41,736 nt of DNA, taken from contig NZ_JAPDSH010000006.1 of assembly GCF_029143285.1 (NCBI RefSeq), forward strand, positions 1-41,736, written 5' to 3'. A program made the position numbers and the translations under genes. Under the pieces are notes generated by a model. The model worked only from the letters and a program-made list of their open reading frames with translations, was not told the origin of the DNA and ran no database searches. This DNA comes from Vagococcus proximus (GTDB lineage Bacteria > Bacillota > Bacilli > Lactobacillales > Vagococcaceae). Every line of letters begins with the position of its first letter. Position 1 is the stretch's first letter. Below are positions 14,134-23,527 of this stretch, in pieces.

Positions 14134-15222
14134 GTGTCTAGCTTATCGAGTATTATTTTGGACTTAACTACGGATTATTCTGAGTTAATGGTATCAAATG
14201 AAATTAGAGAATCAATAGTACAGAACTTATATAAAAAAGATCCAGCTTTTGGTGTTAACGGTATTCATTACGAGGGTGCTAAACTAAATAATGGAGAACT
14301 AGAGCTAGTAAAGTCTGCTCTGAACTGTGTACTTGACAGGTTTAAAAGGTTAGGTGATAAAGATAGAATAAATTCGAGTTTATGTTTTGTTTTTAAAGAT
14401 GATGTCAGTAGCTTTGCGTACACAGATTACTATAGAATTGACGAAATTGAGTATGATTTAATCGTAATTTATACTGGACTCATTAAAAATACAATGTCAC
14501 TATCAAAAAAAATATTTGAAAATGATGCTGTTGAAGAATGGAAACCAGATCCACAGAAAGCAGTGTCTCTATTTTCTTTAATGTTTATTATATTCCACGA
14601 AACTGCGCACAGAATGAATGGGCACCAAGGAATGTTTAGAGAAAACTTGTCTGATGACGGTTTTAAAAAAATGATCGAATGGGATGCAGACTCTTTTGCA
14701 GCCACACAGTTGACTTTTGAATGTCTCGATAGTCTATTTTTTGATAGTCGTTTAGATGAAGAGACATTTAAAAATCTATTTTTTTCATTTGCAATATCAT
14801 TTATGAAAACTAATAACAAGAAATCTATTGATAAAGAAATAGAGTCTGTTGAATACCATACTAGTTTACATAGATTTGTAAATTGTGTTGAGGTATGTAA
14901 AGAAGTAATGATTCAGAGATGTGAATATAATGAATTATGTGAAAGCTTACTGGGTGGTAGTAACGTTAAATTTGATCGTAATGATAGAAAAAAAATTGAA
15001 GAAAAAGTGGAGTGTTTAATAAAAAAATATACAAATTATGTTTCAGAAAAATTGCAATCTGTTGATTTTTTCAAGAATTATTTTTGTATAAGTAATCTTG
15101 AAGAGCAGATGCTTGCTGCTTATAAAGATCATAAGGAAGCGATAGCTAAATATGATCAATTTCATGATTTACTTAAAGAATATTCAAGATTCGACATTGC
15201 AAAAAAATCAGTTGTAGACTAA
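14134..15222 (+). CDS. HExxH zinc metalloprotease-like accessory protein
   Basis: 362 residues from a GTG start, with AAGGAGG 8 nt upstream. A gluzincin-like centre is visible: H155-E-T-A-H159 in a hydrophobic helix (MFIIFHETAHRMNGH), and a downstream E182-W-D-A-D that can supply the third zinc ligand, as in M48-type enzymes. There is no signal peptide, so it is probably cytoplasmic. The flanking regions are helical and not recognised. It lies between the TIR-like gene and terminase with its own promoter and so is not structural. A role in defence or in modifying the host or another phage is inferred from context. Confidence 0.75.
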   Translation: MSSLSSIILDLTTDYSELMVSNEIRESIVQNLYKKDPAFGVNGIHYEGAKLNNGELELVKSALNCVLDRFKRLGDKDRINSSLCFVFKDDVSSFAYTDYYRIDEIEYDLIVIYTGLIKNTMSLSKKIFENDAVEEWKPDPQKAVSLFSLMFIIFHETAHRMNGHQGMFRENLSDDGFKKMIEWDADSFAATQLTFECLDSLFFDSRLDEETFKNLFFSFAISFMKTNNKKSIDKEIESVEYHTSLHRFVNCVEVCKEVMIQRCEYNELCESLLGGSNVKFDRNDRKKIEEKVECLIKKYTNYVSEKLQSVDFFKNYFCISNLEEQMLAAYKDHKEAIAKYDQFHDLLKEYSRFDIAKKSVVD

Positions 15223-15340
15223 AAATTAATATGATAATCATCGTATTATTGTTTTATTATAATAGATTTATTCACAAGAATTATAAAATTCAGTATGATA
15301 GAAAATTTAATTGTATATAAAGAGAAATAAAAATAGAAAT

Positions 15341-15462
15341 ATGAGTAAAACTTTAGAAGAGAGAGAAAAGTTATTAAATACAAAAGGTAACTTAAAAAAA
15401 TAAATGAGACAATAATTGATAGAATTACTGAATTGAAAAATATTACGGAAGACCAACTATAG
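15341..15462 (+). pseudogene. Possible frameshifted small ORF
   Basis: The ATG at 15341 opens a 20-codon frame (MSKTLEEREKLLNTKGNLKK) that stops just after a run of seven A (15394-15400). The next frame continues as INETIIDRITELKNITEDQL to a TAG at 15462. With eight A it would be one 40-residue coiled-coil-like protein. There is no convincing ribosome-binding site, so it may be a remnant. Confidence 0.3.
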
Positions 15463-15477
15463 CAGTTGGTCTTTTTT
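15451..15477 (+). terminator. Terminator upstream of terminase
   Basis: GACCAACT (15451-15458) pairs with AGTTGGTC (15464-15471) and is followed by six T. It separates the accessory genes from the late operon. Confidence 0.88.
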
Positions 15478-15525
15478 CATACTATAAAAACTGTATGAAA
15501 AAAATATCTTAAGGAGGTGAACATT

Positions 15526-15957
15526 GTGATAACAAATGAAAAGCATAAGAAATTTGCTGATGAGTGGTTGATTGATATGAATGGGACAAGAGCATATAAA
15601 TCGGCTTATATTCATATTAAAAAAGATACGACAGCAGCAACTAATGCTGGTCGATTGCTTAGAGATGCTGAGATTAAAAAGTATATTGATGAAAGGCTTG
15701 CTGAAATGCAATCAGCACGTATGGCGGAAGGTCAGGAGGTGTTGGAATACCTTACGAGTGTAATGCGTGGTGAAATGACTGAAAGTACGCTAATCGGATT
15801 AGGAGAAGGTGTACAGGATATCACTGAAATAGAGATTAGTGCAAAAGATCGTATCAAATCGGCTGAATTACTCGGTAAACGGTATTCATTATTTACTGAT
15901 AAAGTCTCAATTGATGGTGACATGTCACTTAAAGTAGTGATTGACTATGGTGAATAG
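15526..15957 (+). CDS. terS: Terminase small subunit
   Basis: 143 residues. The start is placed at GTG 15526, 8 nt after AAGGAGG; the in-frame GTG at 15517 overlaps that site. It recognises the phage pac/cos DNA and loads the large subunit. The N-terminal TNEKHKKFADEWLIDMNGTR and AATNAGRLLRDAEIKKYIDE helices fit the terminase_2 family. An oligomerisation region and a short C-terminus follow. It overlaps terL by 11 nt. Confidence 0.92.
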   Translation: MITNEKHKKFADEWLIDMNGTRAYKSAYIHIKKDTTAATNAGRLLRDAEIKKYIDERLAEMQSARMAEGQEVLEYLTSVMRGEMTESTLIGLGEGVQDITEIEISAKDRIKSAELLGKRYSLFTDKVSIDGDMSLKVVIDYGE

Positions 15958-17239
15958 TACAGCTTCTTTTAAAGAAGTGACGGTTGGGTTTAACAAACAT
16001 TTTAAAGAGTTTAATTCGTGTCGATTGCGGTATCGTTTGGCGAAAGGGTCTGCTGGTAGTGGGAAGTCGGTTGATGTGGCTCAGGATTTTATCTTGAAGT
16101 TGAGCGACCCTAAATATAAAGGAGCTAATCTCCTGTGCATTCGTAAGGTAGCAGAATCAAATAAAGACTCAACCTACGCGGAATTGAAGTCTGCTATCTA
16201 CAAAATATTTGGTGAGAATTACGAGCAGTACTGGACTATATTAAGCAGCCCAATGGAATTAACCTCACGAATTACAGGAAATAAAGTTATTTTTAGAGGG
16301 ATGAAAGATGAAAGACAACGAGAGAAAGTAAAATCGATTACGGTTGATCACGGTAAGATAACGTGGATATGGGTAGAAGAAGCAACTGAATTATTTGAAG
16401 CGGATGTTGATATTTTGGATGATAGATTGCGTGGTAATTTAAGTTTTAATGAAACACTTTTTTATCAAATGACGTTTACGTTTAATCCAGTTAGCGCGAG
16501 TCATTGGTTGAAAGGAAAGTACTTTGATCAGGTTCATGAAGATATATTTACGCATCAGTCTACTTATTTAGAAAATCGGTTTATTGATGATGCTTATCAT
16601 AAACGAATGCTAATGAGAAAGGAACGGGACCCGGACGGTTATCGTATTTATGGCTTAGGTGAATGGGGAGAGTCTGGAGGACTAATCTTAACGAACTATA
16701 AAATTGAGGACTTTGATACCTCACCCGAACGGTTTGATTATATGTTGAATGCTCAAGATTTTGGGTTCAATCATGCGAATGCTATTGGCGAGATTGGATT
16801 TAAAGATGGTGAGCTTTTTTTGTGCCGTGAATTATATGTCTTTGAAAAAGATACCTCCGAGATTATTGAATTGGCTAACAAGCAACAGTTTAATAAAAAT
16901 CTACTGATGTGGTGCGATTCAGCCGAACCCGATAGAATTAAAATGTGGCAGAAGGCAGGATATAAAGCACGAGGGGTTAAAAAGGAAGCGAACAGTGTAG
17001 CTGCACAGATAGATTATCTGAAACAAACAACCATTCATATTCATCCAAGTTGTGTGAATACAGCTAAAGAGATTCAACAGTGGAAATGGCGGAAGGATGA
17101 AAGGACTAATACTTATACAGATGAGCCGGTGAAATTCTTTGATGATGCGATGGCCATGTTGCGATATTCAATTGAGATAGAAAGACGAAATGGCCCAATT
17201 GAAAAGACCAGGAGAAAAGTAAGACAGACTGCATTTTAG
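15947..17239 (+). CDS. terL: Terminase large subunit (PBSX type)
   Basis: 430 residues, the ATPase/nuclease motor that packages DNA. Walker A is GSAGSGKS (about 34-41). Walker B with the catalytic carboxylate is ITWIWVEEATE. The nuclease domain starts near ESGGLI and contains QDFGFNHANA, a metal-binding Asp, and a late FFDDAMAMLRY motif. The start is inside terS (ATG 15947) and translation is probably coupled. Length is typical. Confidence 0.96.
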   Translation: MVNSTASFKEVTVGFNKHFKEFNSCRLRYRLAKGSAGSGKSVDVAQDFILKLSDPKYKGANLLCIRKVAESNKDSTYAELKSAIYKIFGENYEQYWTILSSPMELTSRITGNKVIFRGMKDERQREKVKSITVDHGKITWIWVEEATELFEADVDILDDRLRGNLSFNETLFYQMTFTFNPVSASHWLKGKYFDQVHEDIFTHQSTYLENRFIDDAYHKRMLMRKERDPDGYRIYGLGEWGESGGLILTNYKIEDFDTSPERFDYMLNAQDFGFNHANAIGEIGFKDGELFLCRELYVFEKDTSEIIELANKQQFNKNLLMWCDSAEPDRIKMWQKAGYKARGVKKEANSVAAQIDYLKQTTIHIHPSCVNTAKEIQQWKWRKDERTNTYTDEPVKFFDDAMAMLRYSIEIERRNGPIEKTRRKVRQTAF

Positions 17240-17250
17240 GAGGAGTGACG

Positions 17251-18768
17251 ATGACCAGTAAAATAATTTCATCAAGTAAACAAGTAGAGATACCTTCCAA
17301 ACGGAATGATATTGTAGAACTAAGAAAAGAGAGGGTCAATCTATCTAAACTGAATAAAACGAGTGGCCAACGTGATATCACACAATTGTCACCGCCTTAT
17401 GATTTGAAAATGTTAAGGTTGATTGGTGAGAGTTCAACTATACTGACCCAGTGTATTGATTCCTATGCCCAGAATATCGCGGGATTTGGATTAGGTGTCA
17501 GACCGAAAGTGACGATTAAAGTAGAGGATAAAGAGAATCATCTTTTAGAGTTAGAAACGGAACAGTTAGAAGCGTTGCTCACCTCTCTAAATGAAGAACG
17601 CCCTGCTAAGGAAGTGATGACGGAGGCAATTCGTCATGTAGAAGAATGTGGAAATGCTTTTTTAGAGGTAATTAGAGATGGTACAGGAAATGTGGTTGGA
17701 CTGGAAAATATTGAACCGGAATATATTACGGTGACTAAATTAAATCGCATCAAACAAGAGGACGGGACTATTAAGAAGTTCCGTTATTTTATTTTCAGAG
17801 ATGTGGTGAATGATAGTGATCGAGAGAATGGGATTTACTTTAAGTCCTTTGGAGATAGTACGCCGATTAATACAGATGGGACTATGTCAGAGGAAAATGG
17901 CGGAAGTGCCACAGAGTTAATACATTTGAAAATTGGAGACGAAAGCAAACCTTATGGCATACCACGGTATGTAGGGGCTTTAGTTGGAATACTTGGTGAT
18001 AGAAAAGCCAATGAATTGAATTATCGTTATTTTACTGAAGGGCGTCATGTTCCCTTAGCAATCATCTTAGAGAATGCTCAACTTACCGCAGCATCAGAAG
18101 ATACGTTGAAGCAATACGCAAATTCAATAGGAGGTGAGAGTTCACAACATAAATTTATCTTATTAGAAGCAGAGAAAGTAACCGCTGGTGAAAGTATGCT
18201 CCAAGAAAATGAGAAAGATAAAGCAGCCATTCGTTTAGAGAAATTAGCAGATATTTTGCAGAAGGATGCTCTATTTTTAGAGTACAGCGATAAGGTGACT
18301 CATGACGTGTTGAGTGCTTTTAGGTTACCTCCTGTGTATGTTGGGATGTCGAATGACTATAATCGCTCTACAGTCGAGACAGCCAAAGAATTAACGGAAG
18401 AGCAAGTCTTTCAACCGAGACGAGATGGTTATGAATGGCGACTTAATAATTTATTTAAAGAATACGGATTTGAATTAGTAGAGGTGTTTTTACAGTCTCC
18501 AGATTACTCTAATACGGAAGACATGAAGAATATTTTAGAACCAGCTATTCAAGCTGGAGCAGTGGCACCAAATGATTTAAGAGCATTGGTTGCTAAGGTC
18601 ATTAATAGTCCCTTAGAGCCATTTGATAAAGAGGACTACAACTATCCGTTAAAACAAAATGGAGTGTCCAGTGGCGCAAGTATTAGTCTGTCGAAGGCTT
18701 ATGGTGAAACATCAGACGGTCAACTCGCAAGTATATTGCGACAAGCCATTGCTAAGGAAGGTGAGTAA
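17251..18768 (+). CDS. Portal protein
   Basis: 505 residues. The ATG at 17251 follows AGGAGG; an in-frame GTG at 17245 overlaps it. The dodecameric portal sits at one capsid vertex. Visible features are LIGESSTILTQCIDSYAQNI, the HVPLAIILENAQLT region, and the SAFRLPPVYVGMSNDYNRST block typical of PBSX/SPP1-type portals. It lies between terL and the MuF-like gene, the conserved order. Confidence 0.95.
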   Translation: MTSKIISSSKQVEIPSKRNDIVELRKERVNLSKLNKTSGQRDITQLSPPYDLKMLRLIGESSTILTQCIDSYAQNIAGFGLGVRPKVTIKVEDKENHLLELETEQLEALLTSLNEERPAKEVMTEAIRHVEECGNAFLEVIRDGTGNVVGLENIEPEYITVTKLNRIKQEDGTIKKFRYFIFRDVVNDSDRENGIYFKSFGDSTPINTDGTMSEENGGSATELIHLKIGDESKPYGIPRYVGALVGILGDRKANELNYRYFTEGRHVPLAIILENAQLTAASEDTLKQYANSIGGESSQHKFILLEAEKVTAGESMLQENEKDKAAIRLEKLADILQKDALFLEYSDKVTHDVLSAFRLPPVYVGMSNDYNRSTVETAKELTEEQVFQPRRDGYEWRLNNLFKEYGFELVEVFLQSPDYSNTEDMKNILEPAIQAGAVAPNDLRALVAKVINSPLEPFDKEDYNYPLKQNGVSSGASISLSKAYGETSDGQLASILRQAIAKEGE

Positions 18769-19599
18769 ATGAAGTTTCAACCTCATATAGTGGAATCTGT
18801 TTTAAAAGTAGGTCTAGAAGAGGACGAGGAACTTTTAAAGATACTTGAAAAGATGGCACCGGATTTGGCCAAGCTGATTTTAAAATACATTAAAGAAATG
18901 CAGGAAGGGATTGAGATTGCCTTGACGACTGATAATGCAGAATTCATAGTTATTGCAGAGTATATCTTTCTGAATTTTGAGACAGTTCCAACAGCAGATG
19001 AATTAGGCTTATTATTTAGCACTCGACAATTTATTGATGAGATAGATAAGACGTTTTCTATTATCAAAAAAGTAGCGGAAAAAGATATGGCTAAGAAGTT
19101 GGCTAAACTACAAAATGTAGCCTACCAAGAATTAGGTGGAAAGGTATCAGATAAGTTAGATAAATGGTTTAAAGACTTACCTGATTTAATGAATACAACT
19201 ACCGAGAATGCAGTAGCTGATATGGTTAAGAAAACATTTGAGAAAGGGCACGGCATCTCTTGGTTAAAAGCAAGACTACATGAGTTACCTGAGTTTAGTT
19301 ACTATCGGTCAAGAGTAACTTCTATTACAGAAACACTTCGTATTTATTCTTCATGTTCTTATACGTCATTTTTGAATAATGAAGAAGTTGAAGGGTTACG
19401 CTGGCGACACACAACAGGAATTGATGAACCTAGAACTTCTCATGAGATGTTAGATGGGACTGTTATTTCTAAAGGAGAGTTATTTGATGTTGAAGGGGAG
19501 TATGCCTTGTATCCACATGACCCAGAGCTATCGGCTAAACAAACGATTCATTGTCATTGTTGGATAGAGCCAATGTTGAAGAAAGAATATATACAGTAA
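18769..19599 (+). CDS. MuF-like minor head protein
   Basis: 276 residues. It starts immediately after the portal stop codon. The C-terminal domain contains RWRHTTGIDEPRTSHEMLDG and YPHDPELSAKQTIHCHCWIE, the H/C pattern of the phage Mu F head-morphogenesis domain. The N-terminal part is helical and variable. It is expected to be a few-copy internal head protein. Confidence 0.93.
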   Translation: MKFQPHIVESVLKVGLEEDEELLKILEKMAPDLAKLILKYIKEMQEGIEIALTTDNAEFIVIAEYIFLNFETVPTADELGLLFSTRQFIDEIDKTFSIIKKVAEKDMAKKLAKLQNVAYQELGGKVSDKLDKWFKDLPDLMNTTTENAVADMVKKTFEKGHGISWLKARLHELPEFSYYRSRVTSITETLRIYSSCSYTSFLNNEEVEGLRWRHTTGIDEPRTSHEMLDGTVISKGELFDVEGEYALYPHDPELSAKQTIHCHCWIEPMLKKEYIQ

Positions 19600-19660
19600 T
19601 TTTGCGAGACTTGAATTAGCGTGTTAAACTTTGAGTATTAATTTACTTGGAGGATATGTT

Positions 19661-20523
19661 TTGAAAAATAAAAATGATAAATTTTTAGGTATAACTTTAG
19701 AGTATTGGGCTATAATTACTGGTCTATTTGCGGTGGTGTTTCTTTTTTGTTTGTCATTTAAAGTGAAGGGAAATTATAGTTGGTTAACAGTTACAAAATT
19801 AGCATAAGTATAATGGGTATTGTGATGACATTTATTGTATTTATGAGAGGTTTTGAAGTGTTTGAGGAGACACAAAAAGGGAATGCAAAAGATAATGTAA
19901 ATAAGAATTTTTATGCACTGCTAGATCTAATACAAAAAGAGAGAACCGCGTTAAAAGGAAATGAGCCATATCGTATAACTAATACCATGAGCAATGTTAA
20001 TATATTTGACTTTTTAGATGATACCATACATAAAAACTCTGTCACCCCAATATATTTTGAAAATTTTACTCTAAATAATTTTGTAAATACTAAAGATCAG
20101 GCAGGTCTCTATTTTGGTTTGTTAGAACAAATTGTAAGTTATTTGAATAGTAATTATCTGAATAAAACAATATCTTCAAGTGATTATGATCTATATATAA
20201 ATATATTAGGCTCAACTTTAAGTATAAAAGAATTAAATATTATTTTAACATATGCAATTTATATTCCTAATGGTTTTAATCTATCAGTTAGTCTAATTGG
20301 AACAGGTTTATTTTATACAAAATCTTCAGATAGAAAGTACACTATATGTTTAAAAGAATTGGAAGATATATCAGATGAATACATGCCGCGTATTAGTCCG
20401 GAAAAAGCTTCAGAATTACGTGAGTACGTAGTACGTAATAATATTGAGTATAAAAACAATAATCCAAATACCTTTCATTATAGTGCAAATTTAAAAAGCA
20501 TTATAAGTGAATTGGAAAAATAA
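19661..20523 (+). pseudogene. Frameshifted two-TM protein resembling phage abortive-infection proteins
   Basis: A TTG at 19661 with GGAGG upstream encodes LGITLEYWAIITGLFAVVFL (first TM) and stops at 19805-19807. The frame that is -1 relative to it runs on to 20523 with a second TM (SIMGIVMTFIVFMRGFEVF) and a soluble domain. One extra A in the run at 19795-19798 would join them into a 287-residue protein. The two-TM start, NKNFYALLDLIQ and the YFGLLEQI...LGSTLSIKELNIIL segments resemble putative phage abortive-infection proteins (AbiC-type). It is inserted inside the head operon between the MuF-like and XkdF genes and is more AT-rich than they are. It could be a decayed gene, a ribosomal frameshift, or an assembly error. 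Confidence 0.65.
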
Positions 20524-20546
20524 TTAAATAAAGTTGAGGTGGAATA

Positions 20547-21440
20547 ATGTCACGAAAATTAAGTAACGTCACAGTAACGCACATCTCTTTCGTTGATAAA
20601 GCTGCTAATAAGCGTAAGTTCTTTTTAACGAAAGAGATAGAAGATAGTAATTTTGATACGGAAGTAAAGACTATTGTTAAAAGCGATGATCCTGAGAAAC
20701 TTGTTTACGGTGTGGTGTATGAGCCGAATATCAGAGATGCTCATGATGATTTTATGAGTGCGGTAGATATTGAAAAAGCGGCTCATACCTTCATGGAAAA
20801 TTATCAGCATATTGATAAGCAGCATGACTTTGAAACGCATGCTGGTAAGGTAGTTGAATCTTATCTAGCACCTGTCGATATGACAATTGAGGATGAGGTT
20901 ATAACTAAAGGCACCTGGATATTAGTTACAAAAGCGACTGATGATATTTGGGCAGCCATTCAAAAAGGTGAGTTTACAGGTTATTCATTAGCTGGTACGG
21001 CTGAAGTAACAGAACTAGAAGATAAGAAAGATAGACTTATAGACGAATTTAAATCGTTTATGAAGTCTTTTTTTTATACAAAAAAACAAGAAAGTAAAGG
21101 TGAGGAAATGAAACCAGAAGAAATGAAAGACCTATTGTCAGAGATGTTAAGTCCTATTAGCAAACGTTTAGAAACAATTGAAAAAGAGTTAGATGAAAAG
21201 AAGGATAAACCGGAAGATGAGAAAAAAAAAGACAAAGTAAAAGAGGCTGATGGTGAAACGTCCGATAAAGAAAAGGATAAAAAAGTGGATGATGAAAAAG
21301 ATGAGCTATTGAAACGAATTGAAGTTTTAGAAAAAGCTCGTCATTCAAATGTGGTAGAAGTAGCCTATAAACAAAAAGATGTTGAGAAATCAGAAGCTTT
21401 ACCAAGTTATGTTGATGCTGCATTCCCTATTGAAGATTAA
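20547..21440 (+). CDS. XkdF-like prohead protease fused to scaffold
   Basis: 297 residues. Residues about 1-165 match the XkdF putative serine protease domain (VTVTHISFVDKAANKRKFF, VVYEPNIRDAHDDFMSAVDI, KGEFTGYSLAGTAEV). Residues about 175-275 are extremely charged and coiled-coil-like (Lys/Glu/Asp), as in a scaffold. The protein should direct capsid assembly and then be cleaved. It lies just before the major capsid gene. Confidence 0.9.
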   Translation: MSRKLSNVTVTHISFVDKAANKRKFFLTKEIEDSNFDTEVKTIVKSDDPEKLVYGVVYEPNIRDAHDDFMSAVDIEKAAHTFMENYQHIDKQHDFETHAGKVVESYLAPVDMTIEDEVITKGTWILVTKATDDIWAAIQKGEFTGYSLAGTAEVTELEDKKDRLIDEFKSFMKSFFYTKKQESKGEEMKPEEMKDLLSEMLSPISKRLETIEKELDEKKDKPEDEKKKDKVKEADGETSDKEKDKKVDDEKDELLKRIEVLEKARHSNVVEVAYKQKDVEKSEALPSYVDAAFPIED

Positions 21441-21454
21441 AGGAGAGAAAAACT

Positions 21455-22468
21455 ATGAAAATTACGAATGAATTATTATTAAAACAGATGAGTGCGATTC
21501 AAAAAGGTGGAAACAATGTTACGTTGCGTGATGATAATGCTCGTGCGTTTGTAATGGATGCTGTTGCAACAAGTGCGACGCTTGCTAAAATTCCAGTTTA
21601 TTTTGCTAAAAGTGGAACGGGTTCTATTGATAAATTGGGTGTGAAGAAGCGCACACTAAAAAAACATCAAGGAACTAATACGAAAGCAGACGGCACGGAT
21701 ATTAAAGAAGAAGGAACAGTATCATTTACGTTGGTTCCTTTATATCTAGATACATGGATTGAAAATTCAAATACGTTCTATACCGCTCAGACTCGTGGTC
21801 AGGATGTTCGTCAGGCTTTATTATCACTAATGCAACAACAGTATGCTGCAGATTTACAAGATTTATCATTTAATGGTGATACTAGTTCTAGCGATGCCTT
21901 TCTTAAATTGAATGATGGGTATATTGCGATGGCCAAGAAAGAGGCAGTTGTTAAATCAGTAAGTGAGGCTTTACCAGATATTCAATCTTTAACCTTACTA
22001 ACAGGTAAATTTGAAGATAAGTATATCAATAGCTCATTCAAGTGGTTTATGTCACGAGCGACTAATTTGATTTATGTGGCAGAAGTTCAAAATCGTGAAA
22101 CCAATTTAGGTGATACCACAATTGTGGGTGGTATTTTAACAAATATTAGTGGGTATGATGTAGAAGTTGTTGATGGAATGGAAAATGATGTTATTTTATT
22201 TACACCATTTGAAAACTTAACAACGGTAGCTGGTCTTGATGTGACATTAACGACTGCTGCAGCTGATAGTGTGTCCGTTGCGAAGCAAGCGACTTATCAC
22301 TTTATGATGAATGACAATGATTTTGTCATTAGAGAAACTAAAATGTTAGGTTATGTTGGGGTTAAAGAAGCAACAACACCACCAGCAGATAAACAAAAGA
22401 AAAAAGATAAAAAAGCGAAACATGACGAAATCGCAGGTGATGAAAATGAGAGCAACACCGTACATTGA
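21455..22468 (+). CDS. Major capsid protein (P2-type family)
   Basis: 337 residues. AGGAGAG precedes the ATG. The body has WIENSNTFYTAQTRGQDVRQ and a long mixed alpha/beta region, consistent with an HK97-fold capsid of the type found beside XkdF proteases. The final 30 residues are an unusual Lys-rich tail (KQKKKDKKAKHD) and may be disordered. The gene overlaps the next by 23 nt. Confidence 0.88.
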   Translation: MKITNELLLKQMSAIQKGGNNVTLRDDNARAFVMDAVATSATLAKIPVYFAKSGTGSIDKLGVKKRTLKKHQGTNTKADGTDIKEEGTVSFTLVPLYLDTWIENSNTFYTAQTRGQDVRQALLSLMQQQYAADLQDLSFNGDTSSSDAFLKLNDGYIAMAKKEAVVKSVSEALPDIQSLTLLTGKFEDKYINSSFKWFMSRATNLIYVAEVQNRETNLGDTTIVGGILTNISGYDVEVVDGMENDVILFTPFENLTTVAGLDVTLTTAAADSVSVAKQATYHFMMNDNDFVIRETKMLGYVGVKEATTPPADKQKKKDKKAKHDEIAGDENESNTVH

Positions 22469-22856
22469 TAAAAAGTTTTATGATGATGTATTCAACGGAG
22501 TATCAGTAGAGGCGACTGATTTTGAAAAGTTTGTTGTACGCGCTTCAGATGTGATTGACCAGGTGACAGCTTATCAAATTGGGTATATAGGTCTTTCCCA
22601 GTTTTCCGACTTAGTGGTGGGTCTTATAAAAAAAGCAACAGCAGCACAAGTTGAGTACTATCAATTAGAAGGGGTAGATATTGATACAACAGGAAGCGAT
22701 AGTGATGCGAAAAGTGTATCAGTAGGTAAGTTTTCATATACAGGAAGTCAAGGTGATCAGTCCAAACAGGCAGCACGAGTTGGACCGAATGTCTTGGCTT
22801 ATTTAGATGGGACTAATTTGGTGAAAAAGAATGAGGTGAGGATGCGTGTTATTTAA
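22446..22856 (+). CDS. Head-tail connector (adaptor) protein
   Basis: 136 residues from the ATG at 22446, with AGGTG 6 nt upstream. A helical N-terminus (YIDKKFYDDVFNGVS, DFEKFVVRASDVIDQVTAYQ) and a C-terminal region rich in Gly and Ser (VSVGKFSYTGSQGDQ) are typical of the adaptor that follows the capsid gene in this phage group. Confidence 0.82.
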   Translation: MRATPYIDKKFYDDVFNGVSVEATDFEKFVVRASDVIDQVTAYQIGYIGLSQFSDLVVGLIKKATAAQVEYYQLEGVDIDTTGSDSDAKSVSVGKFSYTGSQGDQSKQAARVGPNVLAYLDGTNLVKKNEVRMRVI

Positions 22857-23184
22857 ACCTATTCCTAAAAAGTTACTTATCCATAGTGTTCTTTATGAAA
22901 AAAAATCAGAAAATATGGCATGGGGAGGGAAAGGGAATCAAGTTCCTGTAACTATTAACCAAGTTAGATTTGAACCGGATTTTAAAAAGGTACTAACTGG
23001 AACGAATCAAGAACAGGTTATTAAAGGGATTCTTTATATGGATGCCCATTATTCTCTCCCTTTTGTCATACCAAAAGTGGATGATGTCATTATTTATGCT
23101 GAAGAATCTCTGACTGTTGTAAGTTGTGAGGTTCTTTATACGTTATCTGATACACCCCATCATGTAGAGGTGACGTTAGTATGA
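22846..23184 (+). CDS. Minor capsid protein 1 family (head-tail joining)
   Basis: 112 residues from a GTG start overlapping the adaptor gene by 11 nt. The beta-rich sequence KLLIHSVLYEKKSENMAWGG fits the Minor_capsid_1 family, a head completion or stopper protein. The gene overlaps the next by 4 nt. Confidence 0.82.
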   Translation: MLFKPIPKKLLIHSVLYEKKSENMAWGGKGNQVPVTINQVRFEPDFKKVLTGTNQEQVIKGILYMDAHYSLPFVIPKVDDVIIYAEESLTVVSCEVLYTLSDTPHHVEVTLV

Positions 23185-23516
23185 GTTATAAGGATATGGG
23201 TGGTAAAAAGAAACTATCACAAGCTTCTGAAAAAGCACTCGAAGCAGTTTCTACACAAGTAGCAGTTAATAGTAATCAATACGTTGCGAAGGATTCAGGC
23301 GTGTTAGAAGCTTCAGTATATTCGGCTAGTGAGTTTCAAAAAGGTAAAGTAATTTGGGCTACAAAGTATGCGGCTAGAATTTATTTTACAAGGAGTCTGA
23401 AGTTAAAACGGAATAAAAATCCAAATGCTAGTCATTTGTGGTTTGAAGTGGCCAAGAATAAAAAGTTAAGTGACTGGATAGCTATTGGTCAAAGCACAAT
23501 GAAAGAGCATCTCTAA
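23181..23516 (+). CDS. Minor capsid protein 2 family
   Basis: 111 residues. The features YVAKDSGVLEASVY, YAARIYFT and NPNASHLWFEVAKNKKLSDW match the Minor_capsid_2 / HK97 gp10-like group, which joins the head to the tail. It starts within an ATGA overlap with the previous gene. Confidence 0.85.
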   Translation: MSYKDMGGKKKLSQASEKALEAVSTQVAVNSNQYVAKDSGVLEASVYSASEFQKGKVIWATKYAARIYFTRSLKLKRNKNPNASHLWFEVAKNKKLSDWIAIGQSTMKEHL

Positions 23517-23527
23517 GGAGTTATTTT

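Larger units (their letters stand above)
15223..15525. other. AT-rich spacer before terminase
   Basis: This 303-bp stretch holds a possible frameshifted small ORF (15341-15462) and a terminator (15451-15477) that isolates the cargo genes from the packaging operon. No further gene is seen. The late promoter expected here is not obvious. Confidence 0.6.

Noticed and set aside
19793-19801. Programmed -1 frameshift site in the AbiC-like gene
   Set aside because: The sequence around AAAA is not a canonical X XXY YYZ heptamer, and no strong downstream stem was found. A lost base is simpler.
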